Positions 53,671 through 63,866 are shown, counted from the stretch's first letter. The stretch is 64,000 nt of DNA from Caenispirillum bisanense (GCA_945877815.1 CAMDWJ010000001.1:117407-181406); one strand, 5' to 3'. A program made the numbers and translations. The notes: generated by a model from the letters alone, not told the origin.

Positions 53671-56406
53671 TCATTGGCCGAGCCTTTCGAGTATCGAGGG
53701 CAGGTGGACTTGATCGCCCTTATAGTTGCCGGTCAGCGCATACATGATCAGATTGATGCCGAAGCGGTAAGCCAGCTCGCGCTGGCGTTCACCGCCCGGC
53801 ACGACCGGATAAAGCGGCTTGCGCGACTCGTCCATCGCCCAGGCCGATGCCCAGTCATTCGGGCCGACGATGATCGAGCTGACCCCGTCGTTGTTGCGTG
53901 CACCCTCTCGCTCGATCCATACGCGCCCGCCGGTATATTTGCCGGGCAACTCGCGCAACAGGTAATAGGATTTCGTGAGAATATGGTCGGACGGGATGAC
54001 CGCGAGTGGAGGCAGATCGAGCGAGCGGCCCATATCCTGCAGCCGCGTCGCCGCTCCGCTGGCGCCGTCGCCGTCGCGTGTATCGAACAGGATCGTGCCG
54101 CCCGATTTCATATAGCGGTTGAGCTTCTCGCCGGTTGCCTGGTCGATGGCCGAGGAATCGTCGCTGAGCGGCCAATAGATGAGCGGGAAAAAGGTGAGAT
54201 CGTCCTTGCTGGGATCGATGCCGAGCGGCTCGCCGAGTTCGGCCGCCGTGCGGGTATTGGCGATGAAGGATAGGCCTGACAGCCCGGCCTTGCTGCGCGC
54301 ATCGATGGCGCTGTCGCCGGTCACGATGTAGGCGAGCCGCACGGTCAGCGACGCCGCGAAGGGCCGATTGTCGGTATTGGCCGCACGCGGCTCGGCGCGG
54401 GGTGCTACCTGGATTTGCGCGGACGCGTCGGCGGCACCCAAGCCGAGCGCCAGCAACGCAATTGCCGCGGTCGCTCCGCGATTGACGTTGAAGAAGCCGC
54501 GCAAGGCGAGGCTTGCGACGATATCGGCGAGCGCGATCAGCAGCGCGGTCAACAAAAGAACGCCGCGCAGGTCGCGTTCGGTAGCCCCCTCGTAGGAGCC
54601 GCGCACGACATCGCCGTTGAGCGATCCGATGGGATCGAGCGAGGCGATCTTCGGCGACAGGTTGAAGGCGCGCCGCGCGGATTCGTCGCCGTAGAATCCA
54701 GGTGGATGGTCGGGACCGACGGCGGTTTCGTCGAAACTATTGCCGCGCATGGCCCTAGCACCTGGGCGCGCGGCTCCGAGCCGTCCGAAGCCGTCCACGC
54801 TTTGCAGCGGAACCAGAAGGCGATCGTCGGCGCTACCGCCGGAAATGCCGCGCGACAATTGAACCAAATTTTGCAACATGCCGACGAACAGGCCGGACAG
54901 CGGCAAGTTGGACCAGTCCGGGCTCGCCGTCGTGTGGACGAACACGAGCCAGCCGTCGCCCCGCTTCTCTGCGGTGACGAGCGGTGTGCCGTCGCCGAGG
55001 CGCGCCCAGGTCTTCTCGGCGAGGTCGACCGTCGGCTGCGCCAGAACTTGGCGGCGGATGCGGATTTCGCTGGGGATTACGAGCCCGTGGAAGGGGCTGG
55101 TCTCATCGAAGGGGGCGAGCGTCGCGGGCTTGGCCCACGACAGGGCGCCGCCGAGATCGCGGTCTCCCTGGCGCAGGCGCACGGGCAGCAAGCTATCGGT
55201 CGATTGGGCGAGGCGCGGGCCCGCAAAGCGCACGACGAGGCCGCCCTTGGCGAGCCAACCCTCGATCTGCGCGCGGTCGCCGTCGCCGAGCCGCCCGCCA
55301 TCGGGCACGATCAGCATCGCGATCTCGCGCTTCAGGATTTCGCCAAGCGGAGCTGCGCGCACTTCGGTAAAGGGATCGAGAGCGCGTTCTAGATAATAGA
55401 TATCGTCGAGTAGGGGCTGGTCGGATTTACGCTCGACACCCGCGATAATGCCGACCGGGCGTCGCCGCCAGCGTTCATCCACCAGAGCAACACCGCCTGC
55501 CGTCTTCTGGTCTTCGGCCTCGATGGTCGCGACACGGTTGCGCAGTTCGACCGGCAGTTCGAGCAGCAGATTGCCGTCGGTCTTGCCGCCTTCAAAGGTT
55601 AATGTCTTGCGCGCCAGCACGCCGCCGCGCTCGTCGCGCACCTGGACGCGCATTTCGTTGCCAGTGGTGGTTGAGGGCCGGCGCGCGCGCAAGGTCAGTC
55701 CGTTGCGTTCCGCGATCGGCGGCAGCATCAGCGCGGGTAGGTTGCCCGCTTCCTCGGCGAGCACGGTCACCGGTCCGAGGCGCGCGAGCTTGACAGCGAA
55801 TTCCGATGCGTCGGCGGAATCGAGCCCGTTGCTCAACCACACGACCTGCGCCGATGCGCTGATCGGCAGCGCATCCACGAGGGCCCCCGCCGAACGCCGG
55901 TCGGCCTGCCAGGGTTTCGGCTCGATCGCCTGGACGATTTCACGCGCCGCCTCGGCGGTCAAAAGCGAATCCGATACGCGGGTGCGGCTGTCGCCGGGCG
56001 CGGTCGTGATCACGGCAACGGCGCGGCCGTCGCGCTGGGCGCGGTCGAGCAGCGTGCCCATGGAGCGTTGGCGCGCTTGCCAATTGCGTGCCGCCGCCCA
56101 GTCGTCGTCGATGGCCAGGACGAGCGGGCCATCCGCGATCAGTTGATTCTGCGCATTCAGGATCGGATGGGCAGCGCCCAGGATGACGAGGACGATCAGC
56201 GCGAAGCGCAGCAGGGTCAGCCACAGGGGCGTCTTGGCCGAACTTTCTTCCGGGTTCACTAGGCGCATGATGATGCGGATGGCCGGAAAACGGACACGCT
56301 TTGGCGCCGGCGGAATGACGCGGAGCAGCCACCATAGGACCGGCACCGCGGCCAACGCCAGCAGGGCGACCGGCGCCGCGAAGGAGAGGGCGCCCAGGCT
56401 AAACAT
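53671..56406 (-). CDS. BatA-domain / DUF4159 membrane protein
   Basis: A 911-residue protein. The N-terminus has the BatA/aerotolerance helices (MFSLGALSFAAPVALLALAA, LLRVIPPAPKRVRFPAIRII), then a VWA-like part (PLVLAIDDDWAAARNW). The C-terminal 210 residues are DUF4159 (VRLAYIVTGDSAIDARSKAG, FFPLIYWPLSDDSSAIDQ, GGTILFDTRDGDG). These proteins are found in the MoxR-DUF58 operon across alphaproteobacteria. It starts 32 bases after the DUF58 gene. Confidence 0.85.
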   Translation of the reverse strand: MFSLGALSFAAPVALLALAAVPVLWWLLRVIPPAPKRVRFPAIRIIMRLVNPEESSAKTPLWLTLLRFALIVLVILGAAHPILNAQNQLIADGPLVLAIDDDWAAARNWQARQRSMGTLLDRAQRDGRAVAVITTAPGDSRTRVSDSLLTAEAAREIVQAIEPKPWQADRRSAGALVDALPISASAQVVWLSNGLDSADASEFAVKLARLGPVTVLAEEAGNLPALMLPPIAERNGLTLRARRPSTTTGNEMRVQVRDERGGVLARKTLTFEGGKTDGNLLLELPVELRNRVATIEAEDQKTAGGVALVDERWRRRPVGIIAGVERKSDQPLLDDIYYLERALDPFTEVRAAPLGEILKREIAMLIVPDGGRLGDGDRAQIEGWLAKGGLVVRFAGPRLAQSTDSLLPVRLRQGDRDLGGALSWAKPATLAPFDETSPFHGLVIPSEIRIRRQVLAQPTVDLAEKTWARLGDGTPLVTAEKRGDGWLVFVHTTASPDWSNLPLSGLFVGMLQNLVQLSRGISGGSADDRLLVPLQSVDGFGRLGAARPGARAMRGNSFDETAVGPDHPPGFYGDESARRAFNLSPKIASLDPIGSLNGDVVRGSYEGATERDLRGVLLLTALLIALADIVASLALRGFFNVNRGATAAIALLALGLGAADASAQIQVAPRAEPRAANTDNRPFAASLTVRLAYIVTGDSAIDARSKAGLSGLSFIANTRTAAELGEPLGIDPSKDDLTFFPLIYWPLSDDSSAIDQATGEKLNRYMKSGGTILFDTRDGDGASGAATRLQDMGRSLDLPPLAVIPSDHILTKSYYLLRELPGKYTGGRVWIEREGARNNDGVSSIIVGPNDWASAWAMDESRKPLYPVVPGGERQRELAYRFGINLIMYALTGNYKGDQVHLPSILERLGQ

Positions 56407-56437
56407 GATGGCTAAACATGATGATTAATCATGGCGC

Positions 56438-57334
56438 CTATCCACGACCGTGTTCCCGAGGCACGCCGAGATTGACGTAGAGCCGCAGCAGCGCCGCCTC
56501 GGCCGGCTGGTCGGTCACGTGCAGACCATAGCCCCAGCCCGAAACGCGCGCGATATCCTTGAGCCCTTGCTGATGGGCCTCCAGCGTCGCGCGGTAGTCA
56601 TCGCGCACACCTTCGACGCGGCCAATGAGGGCGGCACCTTCCTTTTCCAACCCTTCGAAGCGGGTGCGGCCGGTGAACGGCAGGTCCCGTTCTGAGGGAT
56701 CGAGGATCTGCAGCACATAGCCGTCGACGCCGCGATCGGCGAGCAGGCCGACGGTGCGGCGGATATCGTCAAGCGGCTCCAGGAAGTCGCTCATCAGAAC
56801 GACCCGGCCGTAGCGCGGCAGCGGCTCGAACGGCGGCAGGCTCGCGGCGCCCATCTGCGAATGGGTTTCGGCAAGCGCGGTAGCGAGCAGGAAGACGGCG
56901 TTCTTGCCCATGGTCGGCAGCATATGGCGGCCGAGCGGGGCGATATGTTCGCCGCCGCGCACAAGAAGGGAGCCCAGTGCCAGGGTCAGGATTTGCGCGC
57001 GCTCGGCCTTGGTAGGCAGCTTGCGCGACGAGCTATAGGTCATCGAGGGCGAGGAATCGCTCCACAACCAGACCGATTGAGCGGCCTCCCACTCGTTTTC
57101 GCGCAAGTAAACGATGTCGGATTTGCCAGAGCGGCGCCAATCGACCTGACGGATGGGATCGCCCCATTCGTAGCGACGATATTGCCAGAAGGATTCGCCC
57201 TGACCGGTGCGACGCCGTCCATGCATGCCTTGCGCCACGGTCGAGGCAACGCGTTCGGCCGCCACCATCAAAGGCGGCAAGTTGGCCGAAAGCGCCTCGG
57301 CGCGTTCGTGCAGGTCTGCGTTGGCTGCGGCCAT
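56438..57334 (-). CDS. DUF58 domain protein
   Basis: A 298-residue protein of the DUF58 (YeaD2-like) family. Landmarks are GRRRTGQGESFWQYRRYEWG followed by DPIRQVDWRRSGKSDIVYLR, then SVWLWSDSSPSM, a VWA-like metal motif. It partners with MoxR ATPases. It lies 23 bases behind the MoxR gene. Confidence 0.9.
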   Translation of the reverse strand: MAAANADLHERAEALSANLPPLMVAAERVASTVAQGMHGRRRTGQGESFWQYRRYEWGDPIRQVDWRRSGKSDIVYLRENEWEAAQSVWLWSDSSPSMTYSSSRKLPTKAERAQILTLALGSLLVRGGEHIAPLGRHMLPTMGKNAVFLLATALAETHSQMGAASLPPFEPLPRYGRVVLMSDFLEPLDDIRRTVGLLADRGVDGYVLQILDPSERDLPFTGRTRFEGLEKEGAALIGRVEGVRDDYRATLEAHQQGLKDIARVSGWGYGLHVTDQPAEAALLRLYVNLGVPREHGRG

Positions 57335-57357
57335 GTTACGGGTACGAAGGCTCCGTG

Positions 57358-58374
<1,017 letters not shown>

Positions 58375-58425
58375 GCTTTTACTCCCCGGCTGGTTGCGGG
58401 CTATCGTTTTACGGACGGTCCATCG

Positions 58426-58932
58426 ATGGGCGAACACGCAAGAGTGGGCGAGTGCGGCGTATTCGACATCCGCATAAATCGTGACGGTCTTTGGTTCTAT
58501 CACGGCTCACCCATAGGCCGCAAAGAACTCGTCAAATTGTTCGCATCCGTTCTGCGGCGCGACGAAGACGGCCGGTTTCTGCTCGAAACCCCTGTCGAAA
58601 AAGGGGTCATCGAGGTCGAGGATGCCCCGTTTCTCGCCGTCGAGCTCCAAACCGAGGGCGAAGGGCGCGCCCGCACCCTCATCTTCCGAACGAATCTTGA
58701 TGAAAATGTGATGCTCGACCGCGCCCATCCCTTGCGAATCGCCCACAATCCCGAAACCGGGGAGCCGGCGCCCTATATTCTGGTTCGGGCCGGTCTGGAG
58801 GCGCGCCTGACCCGCGCGGTTTATTATGAGCTTGTGGAACTGGGCGGCGAAGAGACAATGAACGGAGAAACGTCGTTCGGCGTGTGGAGCGGCGGAGTGT
58901 TCTTCTCCTTGGGGACGATCGAGGCATGTTGA
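58426..58932 (+). CDS. DUF1285 protein
   Basis: A 168-residue protein of the DUF1285 family, beta-rich: VFDIRINRDGLWFYHGSPIG, KELVKLFASVLRRDEDGRFL, VEKGVIEVEDAPFLAVEL. The fold is linked to regulation but no activity is known. It overlaps the nudL start (ATGTTGA) and is divergent from the MoxR gene with 51 bases between starts. Confidence 0.85.
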   Translation: MGEHARVGECGVFDIRINRDGLWFYHGSPIGRKELVKLFASVLRRDEDGRFLLETPVEKGVIEVEDAPFLAVELQTEGEGRARTLIFRTNLDENVMLDRAHPLRIAHNPETGEPAPYILVRAGLEARLTRAVYYELVELGGEETMNGETSFGVWSGGVFFSLGTIEAC

Positions 58933-59570
58933 CGCGCATCGCGGTGATGGAACGGCTTGCCGAAGGCCGCACCAAAGGCATACGCGGCGACGCGCGCCGG
59001 CGTTCGAATGAAGACGCCCAGGCGATCGCCTTGCGCGAGGACGAGCGCAATCCCTTCATCCGCGGAGACAAACCGCTCAAGAATGCCGCCGTGCTCGTTC
59101 CGCTGGTTGACCGCGGCGACGGGCTCACCGTGATGCTCACTAAACGAACCGATCATCTGTCCAACCATGGCGGCCAGATCAGTTTTCCGGGCGGGCGCTG
59201 CGACGAAGGCGATGCCGATTGCGTCGCGACCGCCTTGCGCGAGACCGAGGAAGAGGTCGGAATAGCGCGCAGACATATCAGTGTCGTCGGCGAACTTGAC
59301 GATTACATCGTCGGCACCGGCTATCTCGTGCGCCCGGTGGTCGGGCTGGTGGCGCCGCCGTTCGAGATCACGCCGCACGATCACGAAGTCGCTGAGGTCT
59401 TCGAAGCACCACTCGATTTCATTCTCGATCCCACCAACATCCAGCTTCACGCGCGCGACGTCGGCGGCGTGCAACGCCATCACTTCGCCATCGTGTGGCG
59501 TGACTATTACATCTGGGGCGCGACCGCCGGCATGTTACGCAACCTATCCGAAGTTCTGTGGCGCCCATGA
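58926..59570 (+). CDS. nudL: NudL-type CoA pyrophosphatase (Nudix hydrolase)
   Basis: A 214-residue Nudix hydrolase. The upstream CoA motif VMLTKRTDHLSNHGGQISFP precedes the Nudix box GGRCDEGDADCVATALRETEEEVGI. Such enzymes split CoA into 4'-phosphopantetheine and 3',5'-ADP. The ATG at 58926 overlaps the DUF1285 stop; the longer frame from 58884 is not needed. Confidence 0.9.
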   Translation: MLTRIAVMERLAEGRTKGIRGDARRRSNEDAQAIALREDERNPFIRGDKPLKNAAVLVPLVDRGDGLTVMLTKRTDHLSNHGGQISFPGGRCDEGDADCVATALRETEEEVGIARRHISVVGELDDYIVGTGYLVRPVVGLVAPPFEITPHDHEVAEVFEAPLDFILDPTNIQLHARDVGGVQRHHFAIVWRDYYIWGATAGMLRNLSEVLWRP

Positions 59571-59589
59571 CCCGACATGTGATCCGGTC

Positions 59590-59853
59590 ATGCTGAGAAT
59601 TATCCTCGAAATCCTCCTGCCGCTGCTCACCCCCATCGTGATCTATGTCGTTTGGTCGCATTTCGACGCGCGCCGCAAGGGCACCAGCATGCCGGGCTGG
59701 GAGGAAGGCCATTGGTTCTGGGCCGCCTTGCTCGGCGCGTTCCTTGCTGTGGCGAGCTTCGTATGGTTCGGAGAAAGCGGCGATCACGGCACAGGCACTT
59801 ACGTTCCGCCCCACGTCGAGAACGGCAAGGTCGTCCCGGGCGTGTTTAAATAG
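59590..59853 (+). CDS. DUF6111-like small membrane protein
   Basis: An 87-residue protein with two membrane segments: RIILEILLPLLTPIVIYVVW and HWFWAALLGAFLAVASFVWF, then a short periplasmic or cytosolic tail. It lies between nudL and cca in the usual alphaproteobacterial order, which supports DUF6111. Confidence 0.7.
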   Translation: MLRIILEILLPLLTPIVIYVVWSHFDARRKGTSMPGWEEGHWFWAALLGAFLAVASFVWFGESGDHGTGTYVPPHVENGKVVPGVFK

Positions 59854-59873
59854 GCGCGCCTTACCGGGTGGCT

Positions 59874-60680
59874 TTATTTGGGAAGGCCGAGCGGTTCGGC
59901 CAAGAACATCCACACATCGTTGCGCGCTTGATCTGTAACCTTTGCATTGCGGCGGAAGGTGACGGTCTTTCCGGCGACCCGGCCGTCGCGGTCCTCGTCG
60001 CCGTCGAACAGATGATGGGCATCCGGATAGACGATGACCTCCACCTTGCGTCCCGCCGCATCGCCGGCCGCGGCGAAGCGCTTGTACTCATCGGGTGTCG
60101 CGAAGGAATCCTTGGTGCCGAGCAGGATCAAAGGCGGCGCGTTGAACGCGGCCTTGCCGACGCCGTTTATGTAATTGGCGCAACTCGGGTAGAGCGCAAC
60201 CGAGGCCGCGATTCGGGCCTCGCCATAACTGGATTTGTGTTGCCCGTCCGATGCCAAGGGTACCATATTGCCGCCGCGAGATTGGCCGAACAGCGCGATC
60301 CGTTTCATATCGATGCGCGGATCGGTGGTCAGGACTTTCACCGCTTCGATGAAGTCGCCGAACGGCGTCGGGATATTGGCGCTCGCGTTGGTGAGGCTGC
60401 GGCCGGTGAAATAATCCAGCTCGAAAGAGGCGGCACCTTGCTCGCGCAAGAATTTGGCCCAGCGAGCGAGTGCGGGCTCATAGCCGTTGGTGCCGTGCGC
60501 CAGGATCACCGCCGGCACCGCCCCTGTCACGCCCTTAGGCAGTTCGAGGCGAGCCGACACGCTGGCGCCGTCCTGGCCGGCGAAGCGGATTCAGCTGTCG
60601 TCCTTAATCTGGGCCAAGGCAGGTGCCGCGCCGAGCATTAAAGTTGCAGTGACGAAGGTGACGCGAAACGTATAAATCAT
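59874..60680 (-). pseudogene. Dienelactone-hydrolase-like secreted hydrolase interrupted by TGA
   Basis: From an ATG at 60680 the minus strand encodes a signal peptide (TFVTATLMLGAAPALAQIKD), then an in-frame TGA at 60591-60593, then the rest of an alpha/beta hydrolase in the same frame. The mature part has HGTNGYEPALARW, the nucleophile elbow FGQSRGGNMVPLA, LLGTKDSFATPDEYKRFA with the acid and DAHHLFDGDEDRDG with the His. Without the stop the protein would be 268 residues. An internal GTG at 60560 leaves 228 codons with an intact active site but no export signal. Confidence 0.75.
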
Positions 60681-60710
60681 CGTTGGGCTCCTCGAATCCC
60701 GCTAGATTAG

Positions 60711-62186
60711 ATGCGGGGCACTTTTGTAATAGCACAGATGGCAATTCCAGATTTTCTCAATCCGGCAGCGGCAAGCGGCAGATGGACAATCGGCGCCGTT
60801 GGCCTGCTGATCCTGCTGTTCCTGATCGCGCGCCGCCGTGCCTTGGCGAAGGCCCATGCCGCGCGTGCCGACGAGGTGGAAGACATCGTCATGACTTTCC
60901 CCAAGGGCGCGGCAGGCCAGCTCACCATCGAGCCGTGGATGATCTCGCCTGAGGTGTCGGCTGTGTTCGCGGCCCTGATGCGGGACGGCAAAGAAGCGCG
61001 CTTCATCGGCGGCTGTGTGCGCAACGCGCTAATGCATCTGCCGATCCACGACATCGATATCGCGACCCAGGAGCCGCCGGATCGCGTCGTCGCGCTGCTC
61101 GAGGGGGCCGGCATCCGCGCGGTGCCAACCGGTATCGAGCACGGCACCATCACCGCCGTGGTGAACGGCAAGACATTCGAGATCACGACCCTGCGGCGCG
61201 ACATCAGTACCGACGGGCGGCGCGCCACCGTCGCCTATACGGAGGATTGGCGCGAGGATGCGGGCAGGCGCGATTTCACCTTCAATACCCTGAGCGCCGA
61301 TGCCGACGGAACGATTTACGACTATTTCAACGGCATGCAGGATCTCGCGCATCGGTTGATCCGCTTCGTCGGACGCGCGGCCGAGCGCGTTTCGGAGGAC
61401 CGGCTGCGCATCTTGCGCTATTTCCGCTTCGTCGCCGTTTACGGCATGCGCATCGCCGATCGCTACGAGTTTCAGATCGTGGTGAACAACGCCGAGCATC
61501 TAGCCGAATTGTCGGCCGAACGCATCCGCGACGAATTGTTGAAGATCGTCGGTTCGGCCAATCATCACGACTGCGTGCGCATGATGTTCGAACAGAGGAT
61601 TTTCGAGGCCATCCTTCCGGAAGTGAAGGATACGGTCTGGTACAAGCGTCTGTCGTGGCTCGATAGCTCCGCCATCAAGATCGCGCAGGTCGGACCCGAT
61701 CCGATCCGCCGGCTGGCCGCCTTGATCGAGACCGACGGCGCCGGCGCCGAGGCGGTCGCGCGCAAGCTCAAGCTGTCGCGCGCCGAGATTGACCGGCTGC
61801 GCCGCATCAAATCGCCGGATTGGGTGGCCAAGCCCGAAACGAGCGAGGCGGAATTGCGCGCCGTTCTGTCCAGGCTGGGGGCACGCGAAGTCATCGATCT
61901 CGCTTTGCTGGAATGGTCGCGGCGCTTGATCATCACGCCTCGATTGCCCAAGGCGGAAACCGAGGCCTGGCAGGCGTTGCTCGCCCGCGCAGGCACTTGG
62001 GAGCCGATCGATCTGCCGATCAAGGGCGGCGATATCGTCGCCCTTGGCATCGCCCCCGGGCCCCGGGTTTCCGAATTGCTGGGCGGTATCGAGGAATGGT
62101 GGCGGGACGGTGGATGTGTGGCGAGCCGCGACGCGTGCTTGACGGAACTGGCCTCGCGGATGATCAATAACACAGATAAGGAATAA
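60711..62186 (+). CDS. cca: CCA tRNA nucleotidyltransferase with N-terminal membrane anchor
   Basis: A class II CCA-adding enzyme (or poly(A) polymerase-like). It has RFIGGCVRNALMHLPIHDID (the G[GS] and D-x-D metal motifs), ITTLRRDISTDGRR, REDAGRRDFTFNTLSAD and RILRYFRFVAVYG. Unusually, before the catalytic part there is a membrane helix, TIGAVGLLILLFLIARRRAL, and about 60 extra residues. An alternative ATG at 60891 with GGAAG upstream would give the normal-length soluble enzyme; if so the first 60 codons are a separate feature. I cannot settle the start. Confidence 0.88.
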   Translation: MRGTFVIAQMAIPDFLNPAAASGRWTIGAVGLLILLFLIARRRALAKAHAARADEVEDIVMTFPKGAAGQLTIEPWMISPEVSAVFAALMRDGKEARFIGGCVRNALMHLPIHDIDIATQEPPDRVVALLEGAGIRAVPTGIEHGTITAVVNGKTFEITTLRRDISTDGRRATVAYTEDWREDAGRRDFTFNTLSADADGTIYDYFNGMQDLAHRLIRFVGRAAERVSEDRLRILRYFRFVAVYGMRIADRYEFQIVVNNAEHLAELSAERIRDELLKIVGSANHHDCVRMMFEQRIFEAILPEVKDTVWYKRLSWLDSSAIKIAQVGPDPIRRLAALIETDGAGAEAVARKLKLSRAEIDRLRRIKSPDWVAKPETSEAELRAVLSRLGAREVIDLALLEWSRRLIITPRLPKAETEAWQALLARAGTWEPIDLPIKGGDIVALGIAPGPRVSELLGGIEEWWRDGGCVASRDACLTELASRMINNTDKE

Positions 62187-62198
62187 AGGGAGGTTCTC

Positions 62199-63197
62199 GT
62201 GACAGACGTTCAAATGAGCTTCGCCATGTCGGCGAACCCGCGCAACCGCGCAATCTTCGACGGCACCGTCAAGCCGCAGGGCATCGATTTTATCACCCAC
62301 GACATCCGCGCGAGCGAGCTGTTCTGGCGCCAATTGCGCTTCGCCGAATTCGACGTGTCGGAAATGTCGATTTCGTCGTTCCTGATGGTGATGGCGGCGG
62401 GCGACAAGACCTGGATCGGCCTGCCCATCTTCACAACGCGGCATTTCTTCCACACCATGTGCTACGCGCGCAAGGATGCCGGGATAAACAGCCCCGGCGA
62501 TTTCAAGGGCAAGCGCGTCGCGGTTCCCGAATTCCAGCAGACCGGCGCCTTGTGGGCGCGGGGCGCCATGACGCACGAATTCGGCTGCAAGCAGGAAGAG
62601 GTCGAATGGTGGATGGAGCGCACGCCCGACCATAGCCACGCGGGTGCCGTCGGCTTCAAGGCGCCGAAGGGCACCGTCATCAAGCAGATCCCGCCTGAGA
62701 AAAGCATCGGCTCGATGCTGCTGTCGGGCGAGCTGCACGCGACCTCGCTCTATTTCGACAATATCGCCAACATCATCGACCGCAACACGGTCGATCTGCG
62801 CAACCATCCGGACATCAAGCCGATCTTCCCGGACATTCCCGCCGAATGTGCGCGCTATTTCCAAAAGACCGGCATCTTCCCGATCAACCATGCGATGGTC
62901 ATACGCCGTTCCCTCGCCGAGAAATATCCGTGGGCGCCGATGGCGATCTATCACGCGATGATGGAGGCCAACGAAATCGCCAACAAGGAACGCATCGCCC
63001 AGATGCAGTATCATCTGGAGGCGGGCACGGTGCCGGCGAGCTACCGCAAGGCGATCGAGGCGCCGATCGTGCGCCATGGGCTCAAGGCTAACCGCCATGC
63101 GCTGGAAACGGCCGCGCAATATTCCTTCGAACAGGGCCTGACGCCGAAGCTGATGAAGCTCGAGGATGTCTTCGCGCCCAGCACGCTGGACGAATAG
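62199..63197 (+). CDS. Periplasmic-binding-like protein related to 4,5-dihydroxyphthalate decarboxylase
   Basis: A 332-residue protein with the type II periplasmic-binding fold, but no signal peptide (MTDVQMSFAMSANPRNRAIF). It has EFDVSEMSISSFLMVMAAGD, GDFKGKRVAVPEFQQTGALW and ATSLYFDNIANIIDR. This arrangement is seen in 4,5-dihydroxyphthalate decarboxylase-type proteins; others are annotated as substrate-binding proteins. The GTG at 62199 follows AGGGAGG. It comes 12 bases after cca. The reaction is not established. Confidence 0.7.
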   Translation: MTDVQMSFAMSANPRNRAIFDGTVKPQGIDFITHDIRASELFWRQLRFAEFDVSEMSISSFLMVMAAGDKTWIGLPIFTTRHFFHTMCYARKDAGINSPGDFKGKRVAVPEFQQTGALWARGAMTHEFGCKQEEVEWWMERTPDHSHAGAVGFKAPKGTVIKQIPPEKSIGSMLLSGELHATSLYFDNIANIIDRNTVDLRNHPDIKPIFPDIPAECARYFQKTGIFPINHAMVIRRSLAEKYPWAPMAIYHAMMEANEIANKERIAQMQYHLEAGTVPASYRKAIEAPIVRHGLKANRHALETAAQYSFEQGLTPKLMKLEDVFAPSTLDE

Positions 63198-63236
63198 GGC
63201 ACCCGCCCGGACGCCGATGCGAAGATCGGCGCGGAC

Positions 63237-63397
63237 TCTGGGCATTTATGTGCATTTCTAGGCATCCGCGCCGGAAGGCCGCGGGTTCCCTAGGGTCGCC
63301 CGAACCCCGACTGTGCATCGTCTAGGCACGATCTAGGCATGATCTTCGCATCATCTAGGCATTTTGTGTGCATTGACTGTGTATCCTGTGTGCATCG
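63237..63397. repeat. Array of 11-bp direct repeats (consensus near TCTAGGCATNN)
   Basis: Eight contiguous 11-base units run from 63310 to 63397: ACTGTGCATCG, TCTAGGCACGA, TCTAGGCATGA, TCTTCGCATCA, TCTAGGCATTT, TGTGTGCATTG, ACTGTGTATCC and TGTGTGCATCG. A second group, 63237-63267, has TCTGGGCATTT, a nine-base ATGTGCATT and TCTAGGCATCC. Conserved positions are the T at 3 (or G) and GCAT at 6-9. The 11-base spacing is not a codon multiple. Confidence 0.75.
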
Positions 63398-63591
63398 CCC
63401 AGACTTGTCCGAGGCTCGGCCGAGACGGGCTCAACGATTCCGTTTCGCGCTGCCCCTGTTTCGGGACGGGCGATGAGTCGGCATCCAAGATTAATGTATG
63501 AGTGCCCAGTCTAGCGCAGGCGGGTGGCGGAAGTCAAGAAAATAATTCCAATTTAGAGGGGATTATTTATATTTCGATTGTTCAAAATGGC

Positions 63592-63622
63592 CGCCATACC
63601 CCCGGCTTGATCGGGCATCCAT
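63592..63622. repeat. Degraded REP-like half-element
   Basis: CGCCATACCCCCGGCTTGAT continues with CGGGCATCCAT, matching one arm of the palindromic element at 50513-50600 (CGTCATTC.GGACTTGATCC.G.ATCCA). The other arm is missing. Confidence 0.5.
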
Positions 63623-63639
63623 CTTTATGGCGGTTCGAA

Positions 63640-63789
63640 TTATTCCACGACTAAATCCGCGATCTGCCGCGCCATGGTTTTCTCGTCGTCCTGAAAGCTT
63701 TCGATCATGGCGGCGAGGACGAGGAAGGCTTCGGGATCGAGGCGCTTCAGGGCCCGCGCGATCAAGGCGCTTGCTGGCCCTTGAGTCAT
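63640..63789 (-). CDS. Possible 49-residue protein of unknown function
   Basis: The minus strand has an ATG at 63789 opening MTQGPASALIARALKRLDPE, then AFLVLAAMIESFQDDEKTMA and a short end, with GC-rich third positions like real genes here. No strong ribosome site is visible and the family is unknown. It may be a remnant of a longer gene displaced by the insertion element. Confidence 0.35.
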   Translation of the reverse strand: MTQGPASALIARALKRLDPEAFLVLAAMIESFQDDEKTMARQIADLVVE

Positions 63790-63866
63790 CACCTAGTATT
63801 AAAAAATGGCTGAAAACATTCACGCAGGTTAGAACTTGGTGGGTAAATAAATGGCTCCTCGACGTT

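Larger units (their letters stand above)
63198..63639. other. 442-base intergenic stretch with repeat array
   Basis: No gene could be supported here. It contains the 11-bp array (63237-63397, listed separately), the palindromic CGAGGCTCGGCCGAG sequence near 63410 and a short A/T-rich block at 63538-63580. A degraded repeat element is at 63592-63622. Confidence 0.6.

Noticed and set aside
63310..63397. CRISPR array
   Set aside because: Units are 11 bases and contiguous, without unique spacers or cas genes.
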